A DNA stretch of 64,000 nucleotides from Bordetella flabilis (GTDB lineage: Bacteria > Pseudomonadota > Gammaproteobacteria > Burkholderiales > Burkholderiaceae_B): positions 186,001 to 250,000 of the forward strand of contig NZ_CP016172.1 in NCBI RefSeq assembly GCF_001676725.1, given 5' to 3'. The notes below the pieces were generated by a model. It saw only the letters and a program-made list of their open reading frames with translations. It had not been told where the DNA came from and did not search any database. The translations under genes and the position numbers were made by a program. Shown in pieces: positions 10,527-19,356 of the stretch (position 1 is the first letter of the stretch; every line of letters starts with the position of its first letter).

Positions 10527-11909
10527 TCATCTGCGGGAGGCCGACAGGCGCATCGGCAGGGCAGCGTCGGCGGCTGTTTCCAGGGACCAGACGGAGTCGA
10601 TGAGCCGGTCGATGTCGATCTCGACCTGCCCGTGGTGCGCCAGGTCGCGAAGTTTCTGTTCGATCTCCCGGTCTTCCAGCGGGCGGGCCAGAGAACCCCG
10701 CGGCTTGGTGACCTCGCGGTGCAGGCTTGCTCCATCGGCGAAGTCGATGCGCAGCCTGACGGCGTCGACCGACATGGCGGGGTCGTCGTGGAAGGCGAGC
10801 CGCGCGCCGAGGTCGCGCAAGGCGGGGTCGGCAACCGCTTCATCCGAGAATTCCGGCAAGCCGGCGCGGCCCCGGACCAGCGCCACGGCGACAGCATGTT
10901 GGGCACTGACCTGGGACAATCGTCCGCTGGTGACGCCCGGCCGGTCCGTGCGTTGCCGCAGCAGCGGGTGGCCGGTGAGCTCGATGCGCGCGATGCCGGT
11001 CCAGCGGCCGTTTGCGATGCGCGGATCGGCCGCCAACTCCAGGCAGGCGTCGATGACGGGGTTGAGCACGACGCCGCAGGGATAGGGTTTGTAGGCGTTG
11101 TTCAGCAGCTCCCAACGCTGGCCGAGCTGTCCAGTGATGGCGTCCAGTCGCGGGTTATCGCCGGCGACGCGCAGATACCCGCGCTCGCCTTCCAGCGGGA
11201 GGGACGGGCCGTCGAAACCCTCGGCCGCCAGGAAAGCCGACAGCAGGCCGTTGCGCGAGGCGTTGCCTACGCTGATGCTTTTGGCGCCAGTGCCCAGGGC
11301 TTCGACCAGGCCGCCTGCCTGCACTGCTGCGGCGCCGAGGGCGTCCAGGTTCTGCCCGGCGTTCAGGCCCAGCGCGCGCGCGGCGGCCAGCGCCGCGCCG
11401 AACACGCCGCAGGTGGAGGTGATGTGCCAGCCGCGTGCGTAGTGTTCGGGCGAGATGGCGTTGCCGATGCGGCAGGCCACTTCGACGCCAAGCACGAAGG
11501 CATGCAGCAGTTGCTGTCCGGTCAGGGGCCGGGTTTCGGCCAGCGCAAACAGGACCGGCGCGATCGGCGAGGTCGGGTGGATGATGGTGGGATGATGCGT
11601 GTCGTCGAAGTCGAAAACGTTGGCCGCCATGGCATTGAGCGCTGCGGCGTTCAACGCGTCGACGCGATCGGGCCGTCCCACCAGGCTGGCGTCCCGGCCT
11701 GCCGAGAAGCGCGCGTAGGTGCGCACGGCGATATCCATCGAGGGCGTATGCGCGGCCGACAGCGCCACCGCGAAGAAATTCAGCAGGGCGCGGCGGGCGG
11801 CGTGCCGGACAGGCTGGGGGATGTCGTCCCATGTGGAATTGGCGACGAAGTGCGCCAGTCCCACGGAGGGACGGGCGGCATCGGAGGCAGCTGCTTGGGG
11901 CATGGTCAT
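10527..11909 (-). CDS. MmgE/PrpD family protein
   Basis: 460 residues with the MmgE/PrpD fold (SVGLAHFVANSTWDDIPQPVRHAARRALLNFFAVALSAA; ANVFDFDDTHHPTIIHPTSPIAPVLFALAE; YKPYPCGVVLNPVIDACL). Known members include 2-methylcitrate dehydratase PrpD and iminodisuccinate epimerase. The 'DFDDTHHPTIIHPT' stretch is the family's conserved segment. It follows the TRAP transporter gene with an ATGA overlap, so the substrate brought in by that transporter is probably processed here. The true substrate cannot be told from sequence; a dehydratase, epimerase or similar activity on a carboxylic acid is inferred. Confidence 0.85.
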   Translation of the reverse strand: MTMPQAAASDAARPSVGLAHFVANSTWDDIPQPVRHAARRALLNFFAVALSAAHTPSMDIAVRTYARFSAGRDASLVGRPDRVDALNAAALNAMAANVFDFDDTHHPTIIHPTSPIAPVLFALAETRPLTGQQLLHAFVLGVEVACRIGNAISPEHYARGWHITSTCGVFGAALAAARALGLNAGQNLDALGAAAVQAGGLVEALGTGAKSISVGNASRNGLLSAFLAAEGFDGPSLPLEGERGYLRVAGDNPRLDAITGQLGQRWELLNNAYKPYPCGVVLNPVIDACLELAADPRIANGRWTGIARIELTGHPLLRQRTDRPGVTSGRLSQVSAQHAVAVALVRGRAGLPEFSDEAVADPALRDLGARLAFHDDPAMSVDAVRLRIDFADGASLHREVTKPRGSLARPLEDREIEQKLRDLAHHGQVEIDIDRLIDSVWSLETAADAALPMRLSASRR

Positions 11910-14002
11910 TTCACTCGGTCGGGAAGCCACATCACGATCTGCGGGAAAACGTAGAGCAGGCAAAGGAAGAGCAGGATGATCAGCACGAACGGCAAGGCGC
12001 CGCGAATGATGTCGTCGAATCGGGCCTTTTCGTTCATGCTGCGCAGCACGAACAGCACCATGCCGACCGGCGGGGTAATCAGGCCCACTTCGATCATCAG
12101 TACCAGGAAGACGCCGAACCAGATCGGGTCCAACCCCAGCGCCATGGCGATAGGATAGGTGACCGGCAGCGTCATGAGCATCATCGCGATCGATTCGACG
12201 AACATGCCCAGGAACAAATAGATCAGGACCATCGCTCCGACCACCAGTGTCGGCGACAGATCGGCGCCCTGTATCAGATTGACGACCTCGCGGGGCAGGC
12301 GCAGGTAGTCGAAGACCCAGCTGAAAATGCCAGCGCCGACCACGATCAATAGCAGCAAGGCGGTGACCTTGGCCGAATCGAAGGCGATATCCATCAAGGC
12401 GCCCCAGGTGAGCTTGCGACGCACCAGGCAAAGCAGGAACGCGCTGACCGCGCCGATAGCGGCTGCCTCGGTGGGCGTGGCGACGCCCGCGTACATGGAG
12501 CCTAGGACCGCCCCGATGATGCCCACGAACGGCACCATGCTGCGCGAGGCGGTGAACTTCTCCCGCATGGTGTAGGCGCGCGCGGGCGGCGCCGCGCCCG
12601 GTACAGTCAGGGCCCACACGAGCGTGCCCGCCATGAAGAAGCCCATCAGCAGCAGGCCCGGGATGATGCCGGCGAGGAACAGATGCGTGACCGAGGCGCC
12701 GACGGTGGTGCCGTAGATGATCATGGGGATGCTGGGCGGGATCAGGATGCCGAGCGTGGCGCCGGCCGCTGCGACGCCGTAGGTCAGCCGCGGGCTGTAG
12801 CCGCGCTGGATCATGTCCGGGCAGGCCACCTTGCCCAGCGTGGCGGCCGTGGCCAGGCTGGAGCCGGACACGGCGGCGAAGACCGCCGACGCTCCGGCGG
12901 AGGCATGCGCCAGCCCGCCCGGCGCGCGGCCGAACCAGCGCACCAGCGCGTCGAACATGCCGGCGGTGATGCCGCTGCGCAGCAGCAAGGCACCCATGAA
13001 AATGAACATCGGCACCGCGGTCAGCGTGAACGTGTTGGTGCTGGTCCAGGCGCGCTCGGCCAGCAGGGACAGCTGGGGACGCGACAGCAGGAAATACACG
13101 CCAAGCAGGCCGACCATGCCGAGCGCGACGCCGATGCGCACGCCAAGGAACAGAAACAGGATCATGCTCGCCACCAGCAGGGTCGCGACCCAGCCCAGCG
13201 ACTGGCCGCGCGCCAGTCCATACAGCACCGCGCATCCGCCGATCACGAGAAGCGAATGCGTTAGCGTGACGGCGCCGCTCCAGGCCCAGATGGCGATGAT
13301 GAAGGCGAGGGCGATCGCAGCCATGCCCCAGTCGAACCGCGTGCCGGCGATCGGCAGCGCGTTCGGACCCATGCCCACAAGCGCTAGCGCCATCGCGGCC
13401 AGCGCTGCGGGCGCCAGCCAGCGCCGCAGGGCCCCGGTTGGCGGCCGCAAGCGGTGGATGTCCACCATGATGGACAGGCAGAACGTCAGCAGGCCAAGCG
13501 ATACCGACAGCTGCGGGATCCATTGCGGGGTCGACAACAGCCCCCAGTCGCGCGTGTCGTTGACGTATTCGCGGATGTTGAAGCTGGCCATCTGCCAGCC
13601 AAGCACCACGCTGAACAGCAGCGCCATCCACTGCCCCAGCAGTTCTGCCTGCACGCGCGCGGGCGCCGATAGCTTGTCGATCCAGAGTTCGACCTGGACG
13701 TGCGCGTTGGATGATTGCGCCGCCGCGAGCCCAAAGAACACGGTGGCCACCAGCAGATAGCCAGAGATCTCGGTGGCCCATGAAGTAGGCGAATTGAAGG
13801 CGTAGCGCGACAAGATCTCGTAGCACATCGACAACGCCATAAGCAGCAGCGCCGCCGTGGCAAGCACGCCGGAACAGCGCGACACCGCGGCCATTGCCCG
13901 GATAAGGCCGAAATCCGCGCGGCCGCCCAGCGGATAGGGCGATGCGCCCGGCGACGCGGCCGCCTCTGCCGGAACTTGCGCCGGCATCTCGATGGTGCTC
14001 AT
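11906..14002 (-). CDS. TRAP transporter permease, fused DctQ and DctM (small and large subunits)
   Basis: 698 residues. Residues about 30-200 form a four-helix DctQ domain (SGVLATAALLLMALSMCYEILSRY; FFGLAAAQSSNAHVQVELW). A further hydrophobic linker follows, then the DctM domain from about 255 on, with the conserved loop 'VSGSSLATAATLGKVACPDMIQRGYS' and 'PPSIPMIIYG'. TRAP systems use a Na+ gradient to take up organic acids with a DctP partner. The partner gene lies divergently at 14152. Fusion of Q and M is known in the family. The ATGA overlap joins it to the MmgE/PrpD gene. Confidence 0.92.
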   Translation of the reverse strand: MSTIEMPAQVPAEAAASPGASPYPLGGRADFGLIRAMAAVSRCSGVLATAALLLMALSMCYEILSRYAFNSPTSWATEISGYLLVATVFFGLAAAQSSNAHVQVELWIDKLSAPARVQAELLGQWMALLFSVVLGWQMASFNIREYVNDTRDWGLLSTPQWIPQLSVSLGLLTFCLSIMVDIHRLRPPTGALRRWLAPAALAAMALALVGMGPNALPIAGTRFDWGMAAIALAFIIAIWAWSGAVTLTHSLLVIGGCAVLYGLARGQSLGWVATLLVASMILFLFLGVRIGVALGMVGLLGVYFLLSRPQLSLLAERAWTSTNTFTLTAVPMFIFMGALLLRSGITAGMFDALVRWFGRAPGGLAHASAGASAVFAAVSGSSLATAATLGKVACPDMIQRGYSPRLTYGVAAAGATLGILIPPSIPMIIYGTTVGASVTHLFLAGIIPGLLLMGFFMAGTLVWALTVPGAAPPARAYTMREKFTASRSMVPFVGIIGAVLGSMYAGVATPTEAAAIGAVSAFLLCLVRRKLTWGALMDIAFDSAKVTALLLLIVVGAGIFSWVFDYLRLPREVVNLIQGADLSPTLVVGAMVLIYLFLGMFVESIAMMLMTLPVTYPIAMALGLDPIWFGVFLVLMIEVGLITPPVGMVLFVLRSMNEKARFDDIIRGALPFVLIILLFLCLLYVFPQIVMWLPDRVK

Positions 14003-14078
14003 TGTTGTCTCCTCAACGCGTCCTGCGCGATGGTGTTTTCCCTGATCGAGATTGATATTCGTCGGTTATTGTGGCGAT

Positions 14079-14111
14079 ATTATAGGCATATTGTATGATT
14101 GCATGCTCATA
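14079..14111 (-). promoter_or_regulatory. Minus-strand promoter with palindromic operator candidate
   Basis: Read on the minus strand, TATAAT at 14084-14079 is a perfect -10 box facing the TRAP permease gene. Just upstream, TATGA (14094-14098) and TCATA (14107-14111) form an inverted repeat around TTGCATGC, covering the expected -35 area. A repressor there would block the promoter. The GntR gene at 15263 in the same cassette is a reasonable candidate. Inference only. Confidence 0.45.
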
Positions 14112-14151
14112 ATTACGCACAGCGCAAAGCGCATCATCCAGGAGGAGCAAC

Positions 14152-15195
14152 ATGAACCAACCCATATGCCCGTCCGCGCGGCTTCGATCCTTCGTGGCTG
14201 CCATCGCCCTGGGCGCCGCCCTGTTGACGGGAGCGGCACAGGCCCAGACCTACGACCTGACCATGGCGGTGATCACGGCGCCCGGCGATGGGTACTCGAT
14301 CCTCACCGCCTCGGTGCCCGAGCGCGTGGCGAAGGCCACCGGCGGCAGGGTCAAGGTGACGGTCAGCGATTCGCTCGTGCCGCCCGCGCAGATGGCGACC
14401 GCCGTACGGGAAGGCCGCGTGGATCTGAGCGCCGCCCTGCATACCTATCTGGCGGCGGACGAACCGCGCATGGGTATCTTCAACCTGCCCGGGCTGATCA
14501 ACGACATCAAGGAATACAAGCAGGTCTGCGACGCCTTCTGGTGCGAGGACACACGCAAGATATGGAAGGAAAAGTGGGGGGCGATCGTGCTGGCCGAGGG
14601 CGCCTGGTGCACGCAGCAACTGTTCTCGAAAGATCCCATCCGGAAAGTGGCGGACTTCAAGGGCAAACGCCTGCGCGTGCATAACCCGCAGACCGCCGAG
14701 GTGGTCAATGCCCTGGGCGGCAAGCCGGTAGCCATGCCGACTACTGAAATCTTCCCGGCGTTGGAACGTGGCGTTATCGACGGCGTGTTCATTTCCACCT
14801 GCGTCGGCGGGGCGCTGGAGTTCTGGCGGATCGCCAAGAACGTGCAGAACTGGAGCCTGGGTCCGATCAATGGCTGGGCGATCCTGGTCAATCCGGACAG
14901 CTGGCAAAAGTTGCCTGCGGACGTGCAGAAGCAGGTCCGAGGCGCCATGGATGCCGTGCAGCAGGAGGCTTTCGGCAAATACGATGAATTCGTTGCCAAT
15001 GCGCGCCATGCCATGGAGAAGAACGGTGTGACGTTCTGGGTAGCCACGGATGAACAACGGGCTGAACTGATGCAACCAAAATACGTCGGGCCCGCTTACG
15101 ACGCCTGGAACAAGCGCGCCAAGCAAGTTGGATTCGATGGTCCCGCCTACCTTGACCGTGTCCGCAAGGTTCTGGGCAAGACAGAAACCCAGTAA
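14152..15195 (+). CDS. TRAP transporter substrate-binding protein (DctP type)
   Basis: 347 residues with a clear signal peptide (RLRSFVAAIALGAALLTGAAQAQ). The mature protein has the DctP/TAXI-like pattern of a two-lobed receptor (VPERVAKATGGRVKVTVSDS; GKRLRVHNPQTAEVVNALGG; MPTTEIFPALERGVIDGVF). In the family the Arg in 'RVHN' contacts the substrate carboxylate. It works in the periplasm with the fused permease encoded divergently. GGAGGAGCAAC precedes the ATG. The gene is followed by a GntR regulator gene, which fits a substrate-induced cassette. The ligand is unknown; the fold favours a carboxylic acid. Confidence 0.92.
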   Translation: MNQPICPSARLRSFVAAIALGAALLTGAAQAQTYDLTMAVITAPGDGYSILTASVPERVAKATGGRVKVTVSDSLVPPAQMATAVREGRVDLSAALHTYLAADEPRMGIFNLPGLINDIKEYKQVCDAFWCEDTRKIWKEKWGAIVLAEGAWCTQQLFSKDPIRKVADFKGKRLRVHNPQTAEVVNALGGKPVAMPTTEIFPALERGVIDGVFISTCVGGALEFWRIAKNVQNWSLGPINGWAILVNPDSWQKLPADVQKQVRGAMDAVQQEAFGKYDEFVANARHAMEKNGVTFWVATDEQRAELMQPKYVGPAYDAWNKRAKQVGFDGPAYLDRVRKVLGKTETQ

Positions 15196-15262
15196 TTTAC
15201 GGGCGTACCCAGCGGGATTTGGGGCGCCCTCTACGCCCCGCACACCTTTTTGCATTGCATCC

Positions 15263-15970
15263 ATGACTCCCCAGGCAGAGCCACAAGACGATTTCAAGGT
15301 CCCGCGCGTCGCTTCGGTGCTGCGACACAGCGTGACCGAGAGCATCCGCAACGCCATCCTGGTGGGGCGGTTCAGTGCGGGCGAGCGCTTGCCGGAGCGA
15401 GAACTGTGCGAGATGACCGGCGTCAGCCGCACCTTGGTGCGGGAAGCGCTGCGCCAACTGGAATCCGAAGGCCTGATCCTGGTGATCCCGCATCGCGGTC
15501 CGGTGGTCGAACGCCTGTCGCCCGAGCAGGCCCGAGGCATCTACCAAGTTCGCGAAGAGCTCGAAGGGCTGGCCTGCCAGCTGTTCGCAGAACACGCTTC
15601 GGAGGCGCAACTGGCGACGCTGTGCGAGGCGTTCCAAGGGCTCAAGCGCGCCCTGACCCGCGGCACCGCGCTTGAGCAGATTGCCGCCAAGAACGCCTTC
15701 TATCAGCAACTGCTGGATGGCGCAGGCAACGAGGCGCTGACCAACACGTTGCGATTGCTGAATTCGCGCGTCATGCTGCTGCGGTCGACGTCGATGCAGG
15801 CGCCGGGACGCGCAAAGCACAGCGTGGCGGAACTGTCCGAGCTGTTGCATGCCCTGGAAAGGCGCGACGGCAAGGCCGCCCGCGTCGCTGGCATCCTGCA
15901 CGTGCGCAATGCCGCCAGCGCGGCAATCGGCATCCTGCAGGAATCGCTGCAGACCGAGGCCGCGGACTGA
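15263..15970 (+). CDS. GntR family regulator (FadR/FCD subfamily)
   Basis: 235 residues. The N-terminal winged helix (LRHSVTESIRNAILVGRFSAGERLPERELCEMTGVSRTLVREALRQLESEGLI) is a GntR domain. The C-terminal half is an all-helical FCD domain (SPEQARGIYQVREELEGLACQLFAEHA), the effector site that usually binds organic acids through a metal. It sits 67 bases after dctP and faces the same direction. It probably controls the TRAP cassette; the TATGA-N8-TCATA palindrome near 14.1 kb is a candidate site. The ATG at 15263 fits the domain start, and a longer reading is not needed. Confidence 0.9.
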   Translation: MTPQAEPQDDFKVPRVASVLRHSVTESIRNAILVGRFSAGERLPERELCEMTGVSRTLVREALRQLESEGLILVIPHRGPVVERLSPEQARGIYQVREELEGLACQLFAEHASEAQLATLCEAFQGLKRALTRGTALEQIAAKNAFYQQLLDGAGNEALTNTLRLLNSRVMLLRSTSMQAPGRAKHSVAELSELLHALERRDGKAARVAGILHVRNAASAAIGILQESLQTEAAD

Positions 15971-16015
15971 CCGCCTTTATACAAAAACATAGTCTGGATC
16001 CCTGGGAGAGACATC

Positions 16016-16825
16016 TTGGATTGCACCCCTTTCAGTGTGTACGCCATCCGCTACGCGCGCCATTCGGGCCGTCGCGCGGTCGACAACTATCTCGGCCATG
16101 TGGATATCCACGACGCCGAGTCCGACCTGGACTACTACGTGTGGCTATTGCGGCGCGATGACGAAGTCTATGTGGTGGACACGGGCTTCGGCGAGGCCGC
16201 GGCACGGCAGCGCGGGCGCGAGCTGTTCATGCGGCCCGCGCAAGGCCTGGCCTTGCTGGGCGTCGAGGCAGAGGACGTGTGCAACGTCATCCTCACCCAC
16301 CTGCATTACGACCACGCCGGTACGCTGGCCGATTTTCCAAACGCGACGTTCCACGTCCAGGATGCCGAACCTGCCTATGCGACGGGGCGCTGCATGTGCC
16401 ACGCGCCGCTGCGCCATCCTTTCGACGTGGAAGACATAGTCGAATACGTGCGGCGCCTCTATGCCGGCCGCGTAGCCTTCCACCGGGGTTCCAGCGAACT
16501 CGCGCCCGGCCTGTCGCTGCATCTGGTGGGCGGGCACACTGCGGGCCTGCAGATCGTGCGCGTGTGGACCCGCCGCGGGTGGGTGGTGCTGGCCTCCGAT
16601 GCCAGTCACCTCTACGGCAACATCGGCAACAACGCGCCGTTTCCCGCTGTCTATCACGTGGGCGACATGCTCGAGGGATACCGCGTCGTGCGAAGCTTGG
16701 CCGACTCCGAAGATCATATTGTTCCCGGCCACGATCCGCAGGTCATGCATCGCTATCCTGCGCCCTCGCCGGATCTGGCAGGCAAGATCGTCCAGTTGGA
16801 CGTCATGCCACAAGCCGCGCGATGA
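16016..16825 (+). CDS. Metallo-beta-lactamase fold hydrolase, N-acyl homoserine lactonase-like
   Basis: 269 residues. Metal ligands are all present: H95, H97, D99, H100 in THLHYDHAG, H174 in GGHTAG, D195 in ASDASH and H239 in VPGHD. This is the order in AHL lactonases (AiiA/AttM). Members of this group also hydrolyse other lactones, so quorum quenching is only one possibility. In a cassette with TRAP transport, an MmgE/PrpD protein and a GntR regulator, a role in opening a sugar- or organic-acid lactone is more likely. A TTG start with GGGAGAG upstream is used; no ATG fits. Confidence 0.85.
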   Translation: MDCTPFSVYAIRYARHSGRRAVDNYLGHVDIHDAESDLDYYVWLLRRDDEVYVVDTGFGEAAARQRGRELFMRPAQGLALLGVEAEDVCNVILTHLHYDHAGTLADFPNATFHVQDAEPAYATGRCMCHAPLRHPFDVEDIVEYVRRLYAGRVAFHRGSSELAPGLSLHLVGGHTAGLQIVRVWTRRGWVVLASDASHLYGNIGNNAPFPAVYHVGDMLEGYRVVRSLADSEDHIVPGHDPQVMHRYPAPSPDLAGKIVQLDVMPQAAR

Positions 16826-16990
16826 GCGCCCGTGGGGCGGGCCCCATTGTGACGGTCGCGTCGATCAACAGCCTGCATCCGCTGCCCTTGCCCGCCTGAC
16901 GCAGATCCCGGCCCGGGAATCGGGGCCGCACGGCGTGCCGCCCCAGGTGGACGCGACACGGCAGAAGAACATTAAACGGAGACTTCACCC

Positions 16991-17968
16991 ATGCGTAACC
17001 TATTCAAATCTCTTATGCCGGCGCTGGCCCTCTGCGCGGCCCTTGCTGGCGTGAGCGGGGCGCAGGCAGCCTATCCCGACCGTCCGGTCAAGGTCATCGT
17101 GCCATTCGCGGCCGGTGGCGGAGCGGACATCGTCGCGCGCCTGGTGTTCAAAGGAGTCAGCGAACAACTGGGGCAGCCCTTCATCATCGACAATCGGGGC
17201 GGCGCTGGCGGCATCATCGGCGCCGACGCCGTGGCCAAGGCCGCACCCGACGGCTATACCCTGTTGCTGGGACAGAGCGGACCGAATGCGATCAATCCAT
17301 CGGTCTATAGCAAACTGCCCTACGACGCACGCAAGGATTTCGCGGCCATCACGCAGTTGACCAGCTATCCCTATGTCGTGGCTGTGAAGAAGCAGTTGCC
17401 GGTCAGCACACTCGGGGAACTGATCAAGTATGCCCGGCGGCAGCCCGGCACGGTTACCTCGTCGACGGCCGGTCAGGGCAGTTCGGCCCACCTGGCGGTT
17501 GAACTGTTCATGCGCCAGGCGGATGTGGTGTTGGTCCCGGTGCCGTACAAGGGCGCGGGTCCCGCGCTGCTGGACGTCGTAGGCGGTGTGGTGGACATGA
17601 CCTTTGGCGATGCCGCGTCGGCCTCCAAGCAGGCACAGGCAGGCAACGTCAAGGCCGTGGCCGTGACAGGTGCGCGCCGGTCGCCGCTGCTGCCCGATGT
17701 GCCGACCGTGGCCGAGGCGGGCGTGCCCGGATACGAGGCGTCGGCGTGGCACGGCGTACTGGCGCCGCGCGGAACGCCGGAGCCCGTCATCCAGAAGGTG
17801 TGGGCCGCCATTAACAACGTCCTTGCCGACCCCGCCCTGAAGGCGCGGTTGGCACAGGACGGTATCGAAACCGTGGGCAGCACGCCGCAGGATTTCGACC
17901 TGTCGCTGCAGGCGGAAATCGAGAAATGGCACAAGGTAGTGGATGACGCCGGTATAAAGCTGGAATAG
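16991..17968 (+). CDS. Tripartite tricarboxylate transporter receptor (Bug family) 1
   Basis: 325 residues with a Sec signal peptide ([20 protein letters not shown]). Bug family marks are clear: [20 protein letters not shown], a '[27 protein letters not shown]' stretch, and [12 protein letters not shown]. It is a periplasmic binding protein for a small carboxylate, the partner of TctA/TctB membrane proteins, which are not encoded here. It follows the lactonase gene by 165 bases on the same strand, and the end of the cassette is next to a gene scar. The N-terminus has GGAG 7 bases before ATG. Confidence 0.92.
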   Translation: MRNLFKSLMPALALCAALAGVSGAQAAYPDRPVKVIVPFAAGGGADIVARLVFKGVSEQLGQPFIIDNRGGAGGIIGADAVAKAAPDGYTLLLGQSGPNAINPSVYSKLPYDARKDFAAITQLTSYPYVVAVKKQLPVSTLGELIKYARRQPGTVTSSTAGQGSSAHLAVELFMRQADVVLVPVPYKGAGPALLDVVGGVVDMTFGDAASASKQAQAGNVKAVAVTGARRSPLLPDVPTVAEAGVPGYEASAWHGVLAPRGTPEPVIQKVWAAINNVLADPALKARLAQDGIETVGSTPQDFDLSLQAEIEKWHKVVDDAGIKLE

Positions 17969-17997
17969 GACGGGGGGATAGACTTTACTCGTCGTGT

Positions 17998-18198
17998 TCG
18001 GCAGTGGCGCCCGCGATGCAAGGAAAAGGCCATGGCCGCGTCCTCATGGAATATGCGGAGGAAATGGCCAGGTCACGGAACCTCGCCGCGGTCACCCTCT
18101 ACACCCACGAAAAGATGCACGAGAACATCGCGCTGTATCCCAAGCTGGGCTTTGCCGAGGTCGGCCGCAAGACTGACGATGGCTACGCCCGGATGTTC
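17998..18198 (+). pseudogene. GNAT acetyltransferase fragment (C-terminal)
   Basis: Frame reading gives VAPAMQGKGHGRVLMEYAEE and then LYTHEKMHENIALYPKLGFAEVGRK...DGYARMF, which is the acetyl-CoA-binding Q/RxxGxG/A motif and last part of a GNAT domain. The N-terminal half is missing; the frame has no good start, only a run-in of unrelated codons after 17968. The frame is cut at about 18198, a few residues before the family's normal end. It lies against an opposite-strand HD gene fragment. It is therefore a dead remnant. Confidence 0.75.
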
Positions 18199-18312
18199 GG
18201 CGGAGTTCTCCTTGCGGCTGCCGTCCAGCAGGGGGGATTGCCGCATGACGGTTTTGAGGCGGTCGATTTCCCTCGGGAAGCCCAGCTGCCTTTCCAATGT
18301 GGTCGATTGCAC
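18193..18312 (-). pseudogene. HD-domain hydrolase fragment (N-terminal)
   Basis: On the minus strand a GTG at 18312 opens the reading VQSTTLERQLGFPREIDRLK...SPLLDGSRKENSAEH, which is the beginning of an HD-domain phosphohydrolase. In complete members the next residues are 'SWH', and the His of EH plus a later HD pair hold the metal. Here similarity stops at 18193, where it meets the GNAT remnant. The remaining HD domain is gone. The fragment begins 6 bases after the LysR gene end and was probably its downstream neighbour. Confidence 0.7.
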
Positions 18313-18317
18313 GATGG

Positions 18318-19286
18318 CTATGCCTTCGGTGCCGGTCGCCTTGGCACCACCGCGCCCTGCTTGGCCTGGAGCGCGGCATCCCGGTTGATACGGCGCTCCA
18401 GGAACTCGATCAGCGCCTGGACCCTCGCGGTGCGGCCATTGCGCGTCGGCACCAGCAGCATGATGGGCGCGCTGTCGAACTGCCAATCGGCAAGGACGCG
18501 GACCAGCTTGCCCTGCGCCACGGCCTCCGCGGCATCCCACTCCGAGCGCAAGACCAGGCCCAGGCCCTGTTCGGCCCATTGGCGCGCAACCACGCCATCG
18601 TTGGTCGAATAAGCCGGCGATATGCGCAGGGTTTCCTGTTCGCCGCTCTTGCGGCCGGGTGGCACGCTGCGTGGGCGAACGTGCCACAAGGTCACGTCCT
18701 CGTTGTTTTCGCGGATACAGATGCAGGTGTGCTTGACCACGTCGCGTGGCGCAAGAGGCACGCCGTGCTCATGCAAATACATCGGGCTGGCGCACAACCA
18801 GCGCTCGTTCGATGCCAAGGTGCGCGCGATCCAGGAGGAATCCCGGACGGTGCCGATGTGTATCACCGCATCCGCATCGTGCCGGTCCGGCCACGGGGTT
18901 TCGTGCAGGTCCAATTGCACGCGCAGGCCCGGGTGGGCGCGCGCGAATTCGGCGATCAGGGGCCCGATGTATTGCCGACCGTAGCCGAAGGGCGCGGAGA
19001 TGCGCAAAGAGCCGGTGAGCTGGCGCGCCTCCCGTTGCAGCGAATCGCACAGGCTGTCGAGCTGCGTCAGCAGGGCTGTGGCATCGCGGGCGAAGCGTTC
19101 GCCTTCCGCCGTCAGGCTCAGGCGCCGGGCGGTTCGCGTTGCCAGGCTGACCCCCAGCGCCGCTTCCAGTTTCCGCAGCCGGATCGACAGCGCGGAAGGC
19201 GTCACATCCAGCGCACGCGCGGCCGCGCTTAGCGACGCCTCGCGCAGCAATGTAGCCGCGAGCTGCAGATCCTCGATCTGGACCAT
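18318..19286 (-). CDS. LysR family transcriptional regulator
   Basis: 322 residues. The N-terminal helix-turn-helix is clear (LQLAATLLREASLSAAARALDVTPSALSIRLRKLEAALG), and the C-terminal periplasmic-binding-like effector domain follows (LRISAPFGYGRQYIGPLIAEFARAHPGLRVQLDLHE). It is divergent from the HAD-Bug-DSD1-RidA operon, only 70 bases from the HAD start, so it most likely controls that operon. The ATG at 19286 gives a standard N-terminus; a longer version would add 24 non-conserved residues and overlap the HAD gene start. Confidence 0.9.
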   Translation of the reverse strand: MVQIEDLQLAATLLREASLSAAARALDVTPSALSIRLRKLEAALGVSLATRTARRLSLTAEGERFARDATALLTQLDSLCDSLQREARQLTGSLRISAPFGYGRQYIGPLIAEFARAHPGLRVQLDLHETPWPDRHDADAVIHIGTVRDSSWIARTLASNERWLCASPMYLHEHGVPLAPRDVVKHTCICIRENNEDVTLWHVRPRSVPPGRKSGEQETLRISPAYSTNDGVVARQWAEQGLGLVLRSEWDAAEAVAQGKLVRVLADWQFDSAPIMLLVPTRNGRTARVQALIEFLERRINRDAALQAKQGAVVPRRPAPKA

Positions 19287-19356
19287 TAAATTGGCTTTAA
19301 CGATAGATGGCCAATGATTAAAACACAGCACCAAGGTCGGCAGGTAGAGTGCGGCC

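Noticed and set aside
10527..13826. A 1099-codon minus-strand open frame spanning the TRAP and MmgE/PrpD genes
   Set aside because: Only its last 460 codons match a family (MmgE/PrpD). The rest is an out-of-frame reading of the TRAP permease gene in GC-rich DNA.
17998..18312. Insertion sequence or mobile element at the scar
   Set aside because: No transposase, terminal repeats or target duplication was seen. Two gene fragments explain it.
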